A DNA stretch of 64,000 nt, from contig MJGA01000022.1 in assembly GCA_001910725.1 (NCBI GenBank), positions 124,001-188,000 on the forward strand, in the 5' to 3' direction. Origin of the DNA: Phanerodontia chrysosporium (taxonomy: Eukaryota > Basidiomycota > Agaricomycetes > Polyporales > Phanerochaetaceae). Below are positions 11,801 through 22,961 of this stretch, in pieces. The position numbers and the translations under genes are program-made. Below the pieces are notes generated by a model. That model searched no databases. It was not told where the DNA came from and saw only the letters and a program-made list of their open reading frames with translations. Every line of letters starts with the position of its first letter. Position 1 is the first letter of the stretch.

Positions 11801-12301
11801 GACCTTGGCCTTCGCGAAGGTCTTGACCAGTGACTCTAGCTCCGAGATTCGTGGCTGCAGTGTTGTAGGACTGCCAGGAGTGAAAAGCTCAGGGGGTCCG
11901 CGGGATTGTGCAGGTCCACGGCTACCTCGCTGGCCTCTTCCCTCGTCGCCGCGACTGCCGCGGAAGCCACTGCTGCCCGCACGGGAGCCATGAAAGTCGG
12001 ACCTATGGCTTCCGCGAAACCCGCGACCTTCACCTCGACCTTCGCCGCGTACCTCTGGCCGACCTCGGCCTCGCCCTTCTCCGCGAGCAAAGCCTCGGAT
12101 GCTCCCGCGTCCAAGACCTTCACCGCGACTAGAATCACGGCCTCTGCCTTGGCCAGCGTCGGTGCTGATGCTGGGCGCAGGAGAAGCAGCGGGGCCTTCG
12201 TAACTGGCTTGAGAGCCTCCTCGGCCGTGCGCTCCCCTCGCTCGTCCTCCTCGTCCTCCGCGACCGCGTTGCGAGGGACCGTGACTTGTAGTTCCGCTCA
12301 T
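8876..12301 (-). CDS. Argonaute B (QDE-2-like), RNA-silencing slicer; two frame breaks
   Basis: Paralogue of Argonaute A with the same exon layout: 11415-12301, 10868-11364, 9756-10811, 9593-9700, 9294-9539 and 8876-9238, read downwards. The N-terminus (about 170 residues) is an RGG/RG-rich low-complexity arm, then ArgoN, linker, PAZ, Mid and PIWI. Catalytic segments GIDVTHP, YRDGVSE and AYYAD are present. The intron 9540-9592 has a GC donor (GAG|GCAAGT) and a normal AG acceptor. Two -1 frame slips occur in exon 3, near 9966 (just before MRWLTEKK) and near 9870 (AAGG[G]CACG compared with copy A). With two bases restored the product is 1052 residues. The first slip is at the same codon as one in copy A. 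Predicted start MSGTTSHG at 12301. Confidence 0.93.
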
Positions 12302-12737
12302 GAAAGGCAAGTGGTAAGCGTACAGATGATGGTTGGATGGCAAGAGGGGTAGGGAGGAGATGCCGGTTTTTATGGTGCTCCGTCTCGTCGATCGAAAGAT
12401 TACTGCTCCGCGACCCTGACCCGCTCCTAATTGCATCCGTGGTCGTAGGCACCGCCGGTAGCGTTTGGTACTGCAGACGGAAGACGACTGCGAAGTGCGG
12501 ACAGGAGCATATCTGAGTGCTGGTAGACAAGGGGCTCGTCGAGCCCCAGCTGATCCGTGAGCAACTCCGAGACACATCGAGTACCCCTAACACTCCTTTG
12601 AAGCCCCCAAGCACCACTCTCCGTTTCGATTCGCGGACGTTTGCTGGGATACTACGCCGCTCGTAAACACTATAATTGCTCTTGTAGAAACATGGTCGAC
12701 ATCGCGCACTCAAGCCACATATACAAGCCTACAGCCG
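12302..12737. other. intergenic upstream of Argonaute B
   Basis: About 440 bases between the Argonaute B start and the transporter stop, both on the minus strand. Presumed Argonaute B promoter; no other feature recognised. Confidence 0.5.
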
Positions 12738-14557
12738 TCAGAGCTCCCACCTGCGCTCCCCAGCAGCCAACGCCCTATTGCGTTGTATGTATATAGTCCG
12801 CAGTATAAAGATGACGACTGATCCAAAGAGCAGGAACGCAGCGTTCGTAAAGTGTCCTGTCGGATACCCCGGCGCCTCGTTGCTCTTGTAGATGTATATT
12901 CCTACAACAGCACTGAGCATTGCGCGGGATACGCAAGTAGTGGTGGCACAACGCACCAACGATCTGGCCCACCTGGTCGATGGCGACGTACGTCGGCAGA
13001 GCAAACGTCGCGGCACCCGTGCTCTGGAGGTTCCCAGTCAACCAGCTCAGCAGCGGGGGCTGGATCGCGAAGAGAAACGGCACGGCGATGCACAACATGC
13101 CGTACCGCGCTTTGAACGCATGTGCCGGCAAAAGACCTATGCAGACAAGTCGTGAGCCCCAAGTGCAGACTATGACCTTCTATCCAGGGTACATGCCTTG
13201 AATGAGGAAGCACACGCCCGCCATGAACATGCACGTCAGTGCCGTGAGCGAGCGCACGCCGCGCCTGTCTGCCTGCCACGCGATGAAGATCGTGACCACA
13301 AACGCGATTGCGTACGGGGGGACAGTGAACAGCTGCGCGCGAAGCCCGGCGTACCCGAGCCCGGACACGATCGTCGGCGCGAAGAGCGAGATGCTCGAGA
13401 AGCCGACGCTGAACGAGATGCTCACGAGGTAGTGCAGGTACAGCCGCGCGTCGAGCAGCGTCGCGCGTGCCGCAGCCCAGCCGACGTGCTCGCCTCCGCG
13501 CGACGCGACGCCGCGGACGCGCCGCGCCGCGAGCGCGCGGTCGGCGGGCGCCAGCCAGCGGCTCGCCTCGGGGTAATCGGGGAAGCACGCGTACACCAGC
13601 GCGGCGCACACGATGGAGGGAAGGCCCTCGAGCAGGAAGAGCCAGCGCCAGCCCTGCAGGCCGTGCAACCCGTTCATGTGCCCGACCCCGAACGCGATGG
13701 CGCCGCCAAAGGCGCCCGCTGCAGGACAACCTCGTCACACTGTGTCTGTATGAAGAGCCGGGGAAAGCGCACCTAGCGACGAGCCACCCGAGATGAATAC
13801 AACGCGCAGCGCGCGCTCGTCGGGCTTGTACCAATACGTCAGGCAGTACACCAGCCCCGGGAAGAGGTCCGCCTCGAAGGCGCCGAGCAAGAACCGCACG
13901 ACAACCAGCCCCGGGAAGTTCCTCACGGCCGCCAGCACCATAGTCAGCATCCCCCACCCGAGCATCAGGAACGCAATCCTGGGTGCGCGCACGACATCAG
14001 TCTGGGGTACCTTGCAAAGGCGGATGGGCGCACCAGACGCTCGGGCGGAAGCGGTGCAGCATGTAGTTCGACGGGACTTCAAATATCGTGTAGCCGACGA
14101 TGAATATCAGCAGCGCATCGAGGTACTGCTGGTTTGATATATGCAGCGTCTGCGCAAGCGAGTGTCCCGACGTGTTGTTCAGGATTTTTGCGTTTCCCTG
14201 CCGCAGTACCGTCAGCGGGGGCGCGCCGGCAAACGCAGCGTTCGACGCACGATGTTCGCACGGTCCAGGAAGCACAGCAGTGAGATGAAGAACGACGCTG
14301 GCACGATGCGCATGTCGATGCGGCGCAGGAGCCTGGGGCGGCGTCAGCGCAAGTCGTCGCGATCCGCGCAGACATACCTTGCCTCGGCTTTCGGGTCGAT
14401 GGCCAGCTCGCTGTCACTGCTGTCGTCCGTGGTCACCACCACATCCTGCGTGCTCGAGCACTTCTCCGCATCGTCAGGTGACGAGGTGCGCACAGTGTCC
14501 TGGAAACGAGTGTCAGCCGGCGCAGGCTTAGGGTCGCACAACCCTGACCTTCTCCAT
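12738..14557 (-). CDS. MFS transporter, Dal5/Tna1-like anion:cation symporter family
   Basis: Plasma-membrane organic-anion permease of the ACS family (allantoate, nicotinate and vitamin transporters in yeast); the exact solute is unknown. Eight exons: 14549-14557, 14378-14499, 14251-14332, 14034-14197, 13773-13978, 13197-13718, 12957-13136 and 12738-12901, giving exactly 482 residues with no frame break. The first exon is only ATG-GAG-AAG in a perfect fungal context (CCACCATGG). Family landmarks: FFISLLCFLDRANI in TM1, GYTIFEVPSNYMLHRFRPS in TM2-3, SSLAGAFGGAIAFGVGHMNG in TM5, the central ADRRGVRSL loop and a C-terminal helix before RNRALAAGERRWEL. The intron 13137-13196 needs a GC donor (CAAG|GCATGT). 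Confidence 0.92.
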
Positions 14558-15144
14558 GGTGGCACGAGTCCGCTGTGTTGGGCGTACCCATCCATCCAGC
14601 TTATACGTCGCGTATGCGTGTGGCCCACAGCGTGCAAAGTGTGTCAGCGAGCCCTGGTGACCTAGCACGCCGTGGGGCGTGGTGCCTGCTCGGAGATCCA
14701 GACGCGCAGGAAGGCCCTTCCGTTCGCAGCGCAGAACACAGGCGAGAACGCGCTGCTGCCAGCCGTGCGAGGCGCAGTCACGAAACCGCCGGGTGCTCCA
14801 CAAGGTGCAGTCGCGAAGCACTCACACCGTACGTGCTTCTCGTTATCGCGCCAGTTCGACAATGAAAGGCCTATAGCTAATACCCAGACTGGGAAGATCG
14901 GCCCTCCGACAAACGCCTGCGCGAGTGTCAGCGGCGCCCGCGTGTATTCTCGATATGCGCTACGATGTACGTACCGCTGGCCTCGAATCCTCGGACCCCG
15001 CTTGGGCTCCAAAAGGGACCGTGCTTTGTGAAAGCGCTTTGTATCGTACTTCCTTCGTGGTAGCAGCTGACCTGCCCCTTCGACCGAACGCGGCGATGTC
15101 CGGACACATAGATAATGACTTAACTATACTTTACAGATAGGAGC
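14558..15144. other. intergenic between transporter and MYND protein 1
   Basis: About 590 bases with several open frames but no recognisable protein, splice-consistent extension or RNA. Probably the transporter promoter. Confidence 0.45.
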
Positions 15145-16059
15145 TCAGTATGTGGTCTCGTAGCACCGAATCTTGTGTCCCGCTTTCCAGTCTTTTAGCT
15201 GGCACTCTTGCGAGCAGTACTTGACCGTCTTGCACTTGGAGCAGAGGAACAGCTCCTTGTCGTCGTCAAAGCATGCCGCGCAGTCCTGCAGGCCAGGGAT
15301 ATCGTTTTCTTGCAGTCCACGCTGCGCCTCAACCCAGGTGCGCGCGGAAACGCCCTGGGCGGTGAGGTGCTCGAGCGTCGAGAGGGCCTTGTGCAAGCGT
15401 GCGATCTGGGCCTGCTGGGTGGCATCGAGGCGCGCGATGGACGGCGACTGCTCGAGGGACGCGACCTTGGCGGCGAGCCCGGCCCGCACACGCTTGTCGA
15501 AGCATGTCTGCGCATCGTCGCCTGTCGCGGGGTCGCCCCAGATGAGCATGTGGAAGAAGAGGTCGCAGAGCGGGCCGGGCCCTGACGGGCGCAGCCAGTC
15601 GATGCCCTGCACGAACGCGCGCGCGAGCAGCGTCGGGAGCCCCGCGGCCTGCGGCGACCCAAAGAACCGCCGGAAGTACGGGTCGCGCAGGACGGGGAGC
15701 AACGAGAGGATCTGGACGAGGGCAGAGAACGCCTTACGCTGCGTGTCAAGCGAGAGCGTGCGGAGGGCAGTCGCCAGAGCGGGGAGATATCTTGACGAAA
15801 ACGCGATAAAAAGCGGGTCTGTAAACGAGGGCGGAAGTGGTGGCTGCATTGCAAAGAGCTGTTTCAGAGCGAATGTGAGCGTTTTGCGATGATCGCCACA
15901 ACACACGACGTACGCGCTGTTGTATGGCTCTCATCTTCTCCTCATCGAAATCTATATCCGTGGAAGTGGATTGTCGAGAAGATGCGCTTCCTGGGCCATG
16001 TCGGCTGCAAATCTCTCGATTTCATCGCGCGGAGGAAGTTTGTGTTTGGGCTGCGACAT
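15145..16059 (-). CDS. MYND-type zinc-finger protein 1
   Basis: Hypothetical protein with an all-helical N-terminal region and a C-terminal MYND finger, a protein-protein interaction zinc module. Exons 15914-16059 and 15145-15858 (55-nt intron). The finger reads C-x2-C (CAACFDDD), then CSKCKTVKYCSQEC and a final H..C in the last 40 residues, all eight metal ligands present. Shared block with MYND 2 and 3: LRPSGPGPLCDLFFHMLIWGDP. One -1 frame slip lies in exon 1 near 15958, within a conserved PLPR-x-IDF segment; restoring it gives 286 residues, the size of MYND 2 (285). Start MSQPKHKLPP at 16059. Cellular role unknown. Confidence 0.85.
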
Positions 16060-16450
16060 GACGGAAGGAAACCAACGTCGAGCAAAGCGGATGAAAGCTT
16101 GAGACTGGTATTCGAACCCTGGCTCAGTAAGTAATCGGTAAGACCCGTGAGCTCCGGTTTCTTACTTGGTATTTACACGTATTTACGCTGCACAGGGAAT
16201 CAATTTCAATGTAGTTGACCTTTGTGATTTGACTCGGAGAGTAACGTAATCCCTACAGCATGCCATCTACTGATAACTGCTCTGAGCAATGTATTTGCAT
16301 CACGCCAGAACATGCTCGTAAAAGGCTGCTAGTATAAGATCTCATCCAGTGAACAAACCATTGGCATGACGAGAGCAGTGTATTGTAAGTCCAGAGGTGC
16401 AGAATGCCCATAGTCCTCATCTTCATTGTTCCAGAAACGATTTTCGGCAC
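16060..16450. other. intergenic between MYND protein 1 and tRNA-Gly
   Basis: About 390 bases: upstream region of MYND 1 and 5' flank of the tRNA gene. No other feature recognised. Confidence 0.45.
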
Positions 16451-16521
16451 GCATTAATGGGGTAGTGGTAACCTGGGTCGTTGCCATCGACCCGCCGGGG
16501 GTTCGATTCCCCCTTAATGCA
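16451..16521 (+). tRNA. tRNA-Gly (anticodon GCC)
   Basis: A 71-base cloverleaf can be drawn by hand: acceptor GCATTAA with TTAATGC (7 bp), D arm GGGT/ACCT, anticodon stem GGTCG/CGACC around loop TTGCCAT (anticodon GCC), T arm GGGGG/CCCCC around TTCGATT, discriminator A. No intron and no encoded CCA, as in eukaryotes. The internal B box GGTTCGATTCC is intact. A T6 run follows 13 bases downstream. Confidence 0.97.
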
Positions 16522-16534
16522 CTCATCTAAGAAA

Positions 16535-16540
16535 TTTTTT
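16535..16540 (+). terminator. RNA polymerase III terminator (T6)
   Basis: Run of six T on the sense strand just after the tRNA-Gly 3' end, the normal Pol III stop. Confidence 0.85.
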
Positions 16541-16887
16541 ATGGGTACCTTATCCTCATTTATGCGTGAGGACTCATCCTGGACTCATCCCACCTCCCCT
16601 CTGTCCCAATTGTCAAGCCGGGCGTAGCCCGGGTCTCCGTTCTCGTCACCCAACGTTTATGGCAGACACCCAGACCCATCTTACAGGACACACATCCGTA
16701 CAGCTGTACCCGCATCATCGTTTCCTTCCAGTCTGCCGTATCTCCATCCTATTACCGAAACACACGTCTCGCTTCAAAGCCTCATGCTGACAGTTTACAG
16801 CGGGCGGACACCCCACCCGTTGAGGATGAAGAACATCCTGCATCCGCAATCAGCACCCTCTATCGGGTCAGCAGAGACGGGAACAAC
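16541..16887. other. intergenic between tRNA-Gly and FAD monooxygenase stop
   Basis: About 350 bases without a gene that I can support; includes the monooxygenase 3' end. Confidence 0.45.
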
Positions 16888-19462
16888 TCACCACTTGAGT
16901 CGATCCGGGCGGAACACATGGAAGAGCAGCAGCCAAATCGCTACGCAAGAAGTCAGGCTCGCCGCGCTAGGTAGAATAAAGGCGATACGCACTGAGCTCC
17001 ATGTACGTGAAGAAGCCGAGCGCGCCCTTGGCGGCGCCGCGCTTCACGAAGCGTACGGCGTCGACCCAGAGCTTCATGTCGTGCGGCGATGGGCGCGCGG
17101 CGGGGTCCATGAGGAACACCATTAGGATGCGCGCGTCTGTGCGGTGGTGTCAGTGGGGTGTCACGGGAGTACTGCATGGCGGGGTGCGTACAGATTCCGA
17201 TGTGGCTGTTGGCGAAATGAAGCGTCCTTGGTTAGCTGCGGTCATGCTATCAGCATCACGAATACGCACAAGTGTCCCCTGTCACAGTCCATGCATTAGT
17301 CCGAGACACTCCCAAGACTACGCAGTGACTTACACAGTCCCGATCGCGTTCATATACGCCGAGTTTGTCAGAAGCACGCTCCAGTCCTCCGTCGGGAAGT
17401 TCTGCAGGTACAAGTTCGGCCTCTGGACGCGCCGTCAGCCCTTCACCCCGACTACTGTTAGCGCAAACGCACCTCGTAATTCTCAGGGAAGAGCTCTTTC
17501 GGCAAGAAGCTCATATCCGGCTGCTTGAAACCTGTCGCGAGGACGACAATGTCCGCATCGAACTTCCAGACAAGTGAGCAGCTAGATATAAAGAGAGAGG
17601 AGGCAAGGCTCACCTCCTTCTCCTCGCCCTTGTCGCCCGGCTTGCTGTCTCTCGGGCGCACGCTGACACGTACACCGGCTTTTGTAAGCCGCTCTATGTC
17701 GCCGCGCACGTACTCGCAGCGGCCCGCACGGACGTGGTCCAGGAACTCCTCGTTCACGATCTGCCGGCGCGCATATAAACAACGCTCAGCGGCCTACGGT
17801 GGTTGGAACCAATAAGCGACTCACAGGTGTGCCTTGGAAGAGCCCAAGGTGCGCAGGCGTGAGATCTTGCACGCCGTGATAGTTCCAGAGGGCGATGAAT
17901 TTCTCCCAGAGGAAACTGCGCGGCGTGTCAGATTGCACAGACGCAATGGGGGCGAGGCCACGGACCTCAGGGGCATCTCCATGCCAAACGGCTGCGCAGC
18001 AATGAGCGTGTCGATGATAGTGTTGCGCGGGATGATCCACTACGGGCACCGGTCAAGGCGAGAAAACGCAGCATACGCAAGCTGAGCGCACCTTGTCTTC
18101 GCGGACAACCATGACGGCATGCTGAGCGCCCTCGGAAAGCGCAGTCTCGACGGCCTCGACGGCGCTTGCACCTCCTCCAATGACGACGACGGTCTTGCCG
18201 CTGAAGTCCGCACCGGACGCCGTGAGCTGCGACGAGTGCAGAATCGGCTTCTCGAAGACATCTCCGTCAGCATCGCCGGACTCGTGCTGCGCGCCACCCT
18301 TGTGATGCTTGTGTTTGTGCTTCTTCTTTGGCTCCGGGCGCTTCGTGTCCTTCTGCACGTCCGGTCCCGGCGCGTACGCCTCATCGGGACGAGGAAACCC
18401 CTCGTCCTTCTTTGCTGCCTGGTCGCGCCCAAGCTCCCACGTCGGCTCCTCGACATTGTGCCAGACCCCGCCGCCGCCTGTGACAGTGGTCGGCCCGTGC
18501 ACGTCGCCGACCTTGTCCGGCAGCGACACGTTTGAGTCCTGCGTCGGAGGGGACTCCTCGCCCTTGCTGGACGCTCGGCCGCTGTCCTGATGCGGCTTAT
18601 CGTCGTCATTTGACTCGTTCTTATTCCCGGTGTGCTCCTTAGGTTTGTATCCAGGCATACCCGGAAACATGACCATGTTAGGCTCGCCGCATGTCCCGAT
18701 GTTGACGATGACCGCGTCGAACTCGCCGTCCGCTCCATCGTTGATAATCCACTTGGAGCCATTCCGCCACGCCTGACCGCCTCCGCCGCCTGAGACGCGC
18801 TTCACGGATGTAACAGGCGTCTTGAAGCGCGTGCGGCTCTCGAGCTTGTAGCCCTTCCAAATTTTCTGAATTTCTGCAGGACTTGTCAGTCATATGGAAC
18901 ATAGGGGTGAGCATACGCGCGGCATACCGCTTAAAATTTCGTCGCGGTGAGGGAAGAACTTCGACCACAGCACCGCAGGATGGAAGCGATAGAGGATAGA
19001 GTTGAGCTGCAGGCCGGACGTCTTGTTCACCGACGTCCATATGCCACCTGCAAGGAGCTTCAGCAACGCCGAGACATCCCTCACCGGGCATGACACGCAC
19101 CGATTCTTTCTGATTTCTCGTAGAGTACGACGTCGAAGCCGTGTGCAATGGCATGTGCAGCGGATGACACACCGGTCAGGCCCGCGCCGATGACTGCAAC
19201 GCGTCCGCGGGGTCTCTTCAGCTCTTTCGGCGGAACTGGCTGGACAAGACATCAACGTCAAAGGACACCAAGTGGTGCACGGACGACTCACTGGCTTGAA
19301 TGCCAGATGATTGGGAGCTGAATAAGTTCGTATATACCGCATATAATGAGCTCCGCAACACGTTTGGGAGCTCCCAGAAGAAAAAGGTGAGGAGAGCGAA
19401 GGGAAGCAGGACCGCTTCCTTCGCAGAGTGCTGCAGCTTTCACGCGATGCCATGGCTGCCAT
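16888..19462 (-). CDS. FAD-dependent monooxygenase (FMO/Baeyer-Villiger-like), membrane-anchored
   Basis: Flavin- and NADPH-dependent oxygenase of the FMO-like group; substrate unknown. Thirteen exons, read downwards: 19292-19462, 19101-19235, 18928-19047, 18092-18873, 17966-18039, 17825-17915, 17614-17760, 17473-17562, 17334-17422, 17270-17278, 17192-17205, 16993-17136 and 16888-16940. FAD Rossmann motif VIGAGLTGVSSAA (about residue 80), NADPH motif VVVIGGGASAVEAVETALSEG, and the DIVVLATGF segment are in order. A hydrophobic N-terminal helix and a C-terminal helix before RPDRLKW suggest membrane attachment. Two exons are only 9 and 14 nt; with them the GHFHIGIYARIL region is continuous. About 110 low-complexity residues rich in K, H, D and E interrupt the fold. 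One -1 slip near 19440 (AAA for AAAA) separates the start from the frame; restored length 639. Confidence 0.88.
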
Positions 19463-19919
19463 CGTCGTCGTCGTCGAGGATGTTCTGTGGGAGGGGCTTT
19501 GCGCATCCTGCTATTTAAATGGCTCAGTAGGCGAGGGGTCTGTTGGGGGAGACATGAATGTGATTTCGCGGTCGCTGGGCCTGGATGACGTCGGGGACGC
19601 GTTGGTGTCGCGGTTGCCCCACCGCGCGTCTATCAGCCTCCGTTGATCGACATCGCGTGGCAATCAACGGACTGCACAAACAAACAAACGTGCTCCTCTC
19701 TGCTCAGATACGGACTTGCACCACACGACGAAGAACCATTCAATGACTGGACTCTGCTCGTTTTTCTCCAAAATAAAATAAAATAAACAAAATAAGGTCG
19801 GTTGCGTATGTATCTGCGAGTGCTTAGCTAGGAGGTATGCATATGCAGGATACGACAGGTCCTCTTCGAGTCCAGGATCCGACATTACGCTCGCAAAAGA
19901 ATCACAACTTTGAGCCTGC
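19463..19919. other. intergenic between monooxygenase start and AB1 stop
   Basis: About 460 bases, probable monooxygenase promoter. It contains an A-rich AAAAT repeat, annotated separately. Confidence 0.45.
19770..19796. repeat. short (AAAAT)n-type A-rich simple repeat
   Basis: Imperfect tandem AAAAT/AAAC units, about 27 bases, in otherwise GC-rich DNA downstream of AB1. Confidence 0.7.
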
Positions 19920-22285
19920 TTAATAGATTCCCCTCGGGAACCAGGTCTTCTTGAGGAACGTCGACTCGCGCGCTAGGCGTGCCGCATCGCGCAAGTCGAA
20001 CCCGTCAGCCCCACGCCGAGAGATCGTCACACCGCCAAAGCCACTGGAGTTAGTCGGTGACTCGAAGATCCGGGTGTCAGGCTGGCAGACGGTGCCTGGT
20101 GCGGGGAGCGTGCCATTCTGGAAGTAAGCACGAATTGCCAGTGCAGTGCAGGTTGAGAAGCCTGAAAGCGAAGTATGCTAGAGGTGGGAGTGAGCGCCGT
20201 GCATGTGCGCACTAGAAAATGTGTACGTACGCCGGTGGAGTTTTGCTGCAACAAAACGGAGCCTTCAAAACCTTCAGACATCCTCCTGGCGCTGAGAATT
20301 GCGGTGAGCATTGCACTTTCAACGACTATCGTGTGCCAGAGATGGATCTGACCTTGCCAGAGGGGTTACAGGGTCTGCACGACTGGGTAAGCGATACACG
20401 TCCACTGAAAGAAAGACTTTGCTTACCGAAAGTGTTGCCAATGAGCAATATGGGCGTGCTTGTTGCAGTCTCGAAGGTACCTATAAAACTGTCAGACTAA
20501 TCGGGTCTACTGCGTCCTCTTCAGCTCTGACCGTTGAACACGTCTTTTGCCTGCATAGGCCACGCCCTGCGGACCCGATCAGCCACGGATCGAACTGCAG
20601 ACAGAGAGGACGTACGCGCATGGCCCGACCGTACTCGAGTACCACACGTCCGCAAAGAACGACATTGCATGCAGCGCCTCGTAGTCCTCACGCGCCTCCG
20701 AAATATTGCGCCTCCGGTCCACGAGCGCGTCCCCACACAGGATCGGCACGCTCACATCAAGCTGGCCCGCGACGAACGGCTGCGTGTCAGCCGGACAGTC
20801 GGATGCCAGCAGGACCACCTGGCTCTCTACGGACGCCGCAAACAAGGGCGCGCCATCGCCGTTCTCGAGCGCGACCAACGCTTGCGCGGCTTGCGGGGCG
20901 CCGAAGTACGGGAAGTACACCGCTTGGAAGAGCGCCTGGAGGGTCGCTGCGTGGTCGAGCACGCCAAAGGTTATCGCGGACGGGTCGGTGTCGTTGTATA
21001 CCGGGAGCGGTGTGGCCAGTACGGCGGACAGGTCGCGGTCGACGCGTGCGTCCACGAGTTCGGTGGAGTTTTCCCAGATGGCGCACAGGGTTGGGCCAGC
21101 GGCGACGCAAGCCTCATAGATCGATGCGACAGCAGCATTTGTATTGACCAGCGAAGTATTGTCCTGCTTCTCTGTTGGCAAATGTCAGGATCCGTTCGTA
21201 CGGACACACCACAGGACGTACGGTAATACCACTGGTGCGAATCAGAAACACCATCGATGATGAATCGCCCAACATTATCTGGGAACATGGCTGCGAACCT
21301 GCGACGAATCCAACCTGAGTGAGATGCCCCACGCAGCAACAGCGCAAGACTCACGTGGCACCAAGAACGGAGCCATACCTGTTCGACGCCTTCAGCACAA
21401 GTGAACGGCTGAGAAAGGTGGGCACTCACGAGACACCCCAATAGTTGACCTTTTCCTGACCGAGCGCGCGCGCGATCTGCAGCATATCCGTTGCCACCGC
21501 CGCCGTGCCGACGGATTCAGCCACGAGCTTCGCTCTGTCCAACGTGAGGTTAGCCAGGATCTGGGACTGTGCGTAAAGCCTGCCGAAAGACGAGACCGAG
21601 TCATTTGCGGCGAGCGGGTAGGTCGCGTAGTATTGCAAGGCCTCTGCAGGTGTCTCGAACACGGAGAGGAAAGGCGTCGTCTCGCCGACACCTGTGCAAG
21701 CACCCAGTTAGAACTTACATGAAGTATAAGGCGTGGTACTTACCACGAGGGTCAAACCCTATCAGGTCGTACTGGGGCCCAATAATGGCGCGGAAGTATG
21801 TTTCGAACTCGAGAACGTACTGGACACCGGAACCACCGGGACCCCCTAGTTCAATTCGTCAGAGTACAGCCCATGCATGTATACTGTGGACACACCAGGG
21901 TTGAACAGGATGGACCCCAAGTAGTTCGGATCGCCTGCAGAGAAGTTTGAGGGCGACATGACCAGTGCGATTTGTGCGTCTCCAGCACTGGCATTGGAGT
22001 ATTGCAGCGGTACCTAGGGGTAGGGTCAATACAAAGACAGCACGGAGAGGATGCAGCTAGAGGAGCGCACCGTGAGTCGCGCGCATTTATGCGTGTCGTA
22101 GCAAGGTGTCCATGATATCTGCGAAGACGCATTCACCTGCCATACTGTCAGCAAAACGATTATGCACGAAAAAGTGAATTTCGTACACTAGACCAGTCAA
22201 AATCAGAGTCTCTACGAATCAACTGACGTGCAGAGACGATCGCGACAAGCGTTGCAAAGAGCGCGAGACGTCCGTAGATGTGCAT
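19920..22285 (-). CDS. AB1: secreted alpha/beta hydrolase with TAP-like C-terminal domain (S33-type)
   Basis: Predicted extracellular serine hydrolase/peptidase of the tripeptidyl-aminopeptidase-like group. Thirteen exons: 22187-22285, 22071-22136, 21896-22013, 21744-21845, 21430-21691, 21355-21378, 21222-21298, 20616-21171, 20532-20566, 20427-20481, 20353-20374, 20231-20291 and 19920-20177. N-terminal signal peptide (MHIYGRLALFATLVAIVSA) is followed by a dibasic RR, a likely Kex2 site. Nucleophile elbow GVSYG puts Ser at about residue 216, with its codon split between exon 5 and the 24-nt exon 6. Asp is in DPVTP (about 465) and His in GHTS (about 493). Exon 10 carries one extra base near 20461 (ACAAAGC against ACAAGC in paralogues), so 577 residues after correction. 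Closest local relative is AB3. Confidence 0.9.
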
Positions 22286-22961
22286 GTCAGACGAAGGAGT
22301 TTCAGTAGAGGGTGTCGCCCACGATGCTACACATTTATACACTCGCCTCCAGCTGCGCACTGTGCCAACATTGGCAATGTGGGTAGTAGTCCGTAGTGGA
22401 CGGGGCCGCGAGGTACCATTCCTGCTCGCCTAGCGTCAGGGTGAGATTGTCGGTGAGCAATGACCTTGGGTTGCATAGCCTCGAGCGTCGTGCCGTGCGC
22501 TGCGGTCTGTCCACATAATGCGAAGCCGCAGAAGCGGTGGCCTAGCCAGTGTGCAGTCGGTCAACTGCGCACGCTGGACATCTAGATGTGTTCTTTGGAT
22601 GGCAGCAGGGTACTTGCGAGACGCACAGCGCGTGCGTTACTGAAGGCTGAGAAAAGCGGTCAATGAGCGCTCCGCACATGATGATGCATGGTATGTCTGT
22701 CAAGAAGGCGATTGAGTCGATGGAACTGCACTATTGGGATATTAGAGAATGCAGCCTTAGCCTATCAGAGTCGTATACGAATTGAATTCCGGTCAACATA
22801 TACGACGCTCCTGTGCAAGCGGCTAGGGAGCGAGATGGATTGAAGGATTGTGACCAGATGCATGTGGTCAGACGCAACAGATACAGATCGCCATCCTTCA
22901 ACTCATCCTTGAACTACCCAGTAACCGGAGAAACAGGCTGATGTTTTCCCTGTGAACTGAG
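22286..22961. other. intergenic between AB1 start and AB2 stop
   Basis: About 680 bases; promoter of AB1 and 3' end of AB2. No further feature recognised. Confidence 0.45.
22331..22339 (-). promoter_or_regulatory. probable TATA box of AB1
   Basis: TATAAATGT on the minus strand, about 45-55 bases upstream of the AB1 ATG. Its paralogue AB3 has TATAAAGG at a similar distance. Confidence 0.5.

Noticed and set aside
14662..15031. Overlapping open frames on both strands between the transporter and MYND 1
   Set aside because: No recognisable protein; a short hydrophobic stretch on the minus strand could not be joined to any gene.
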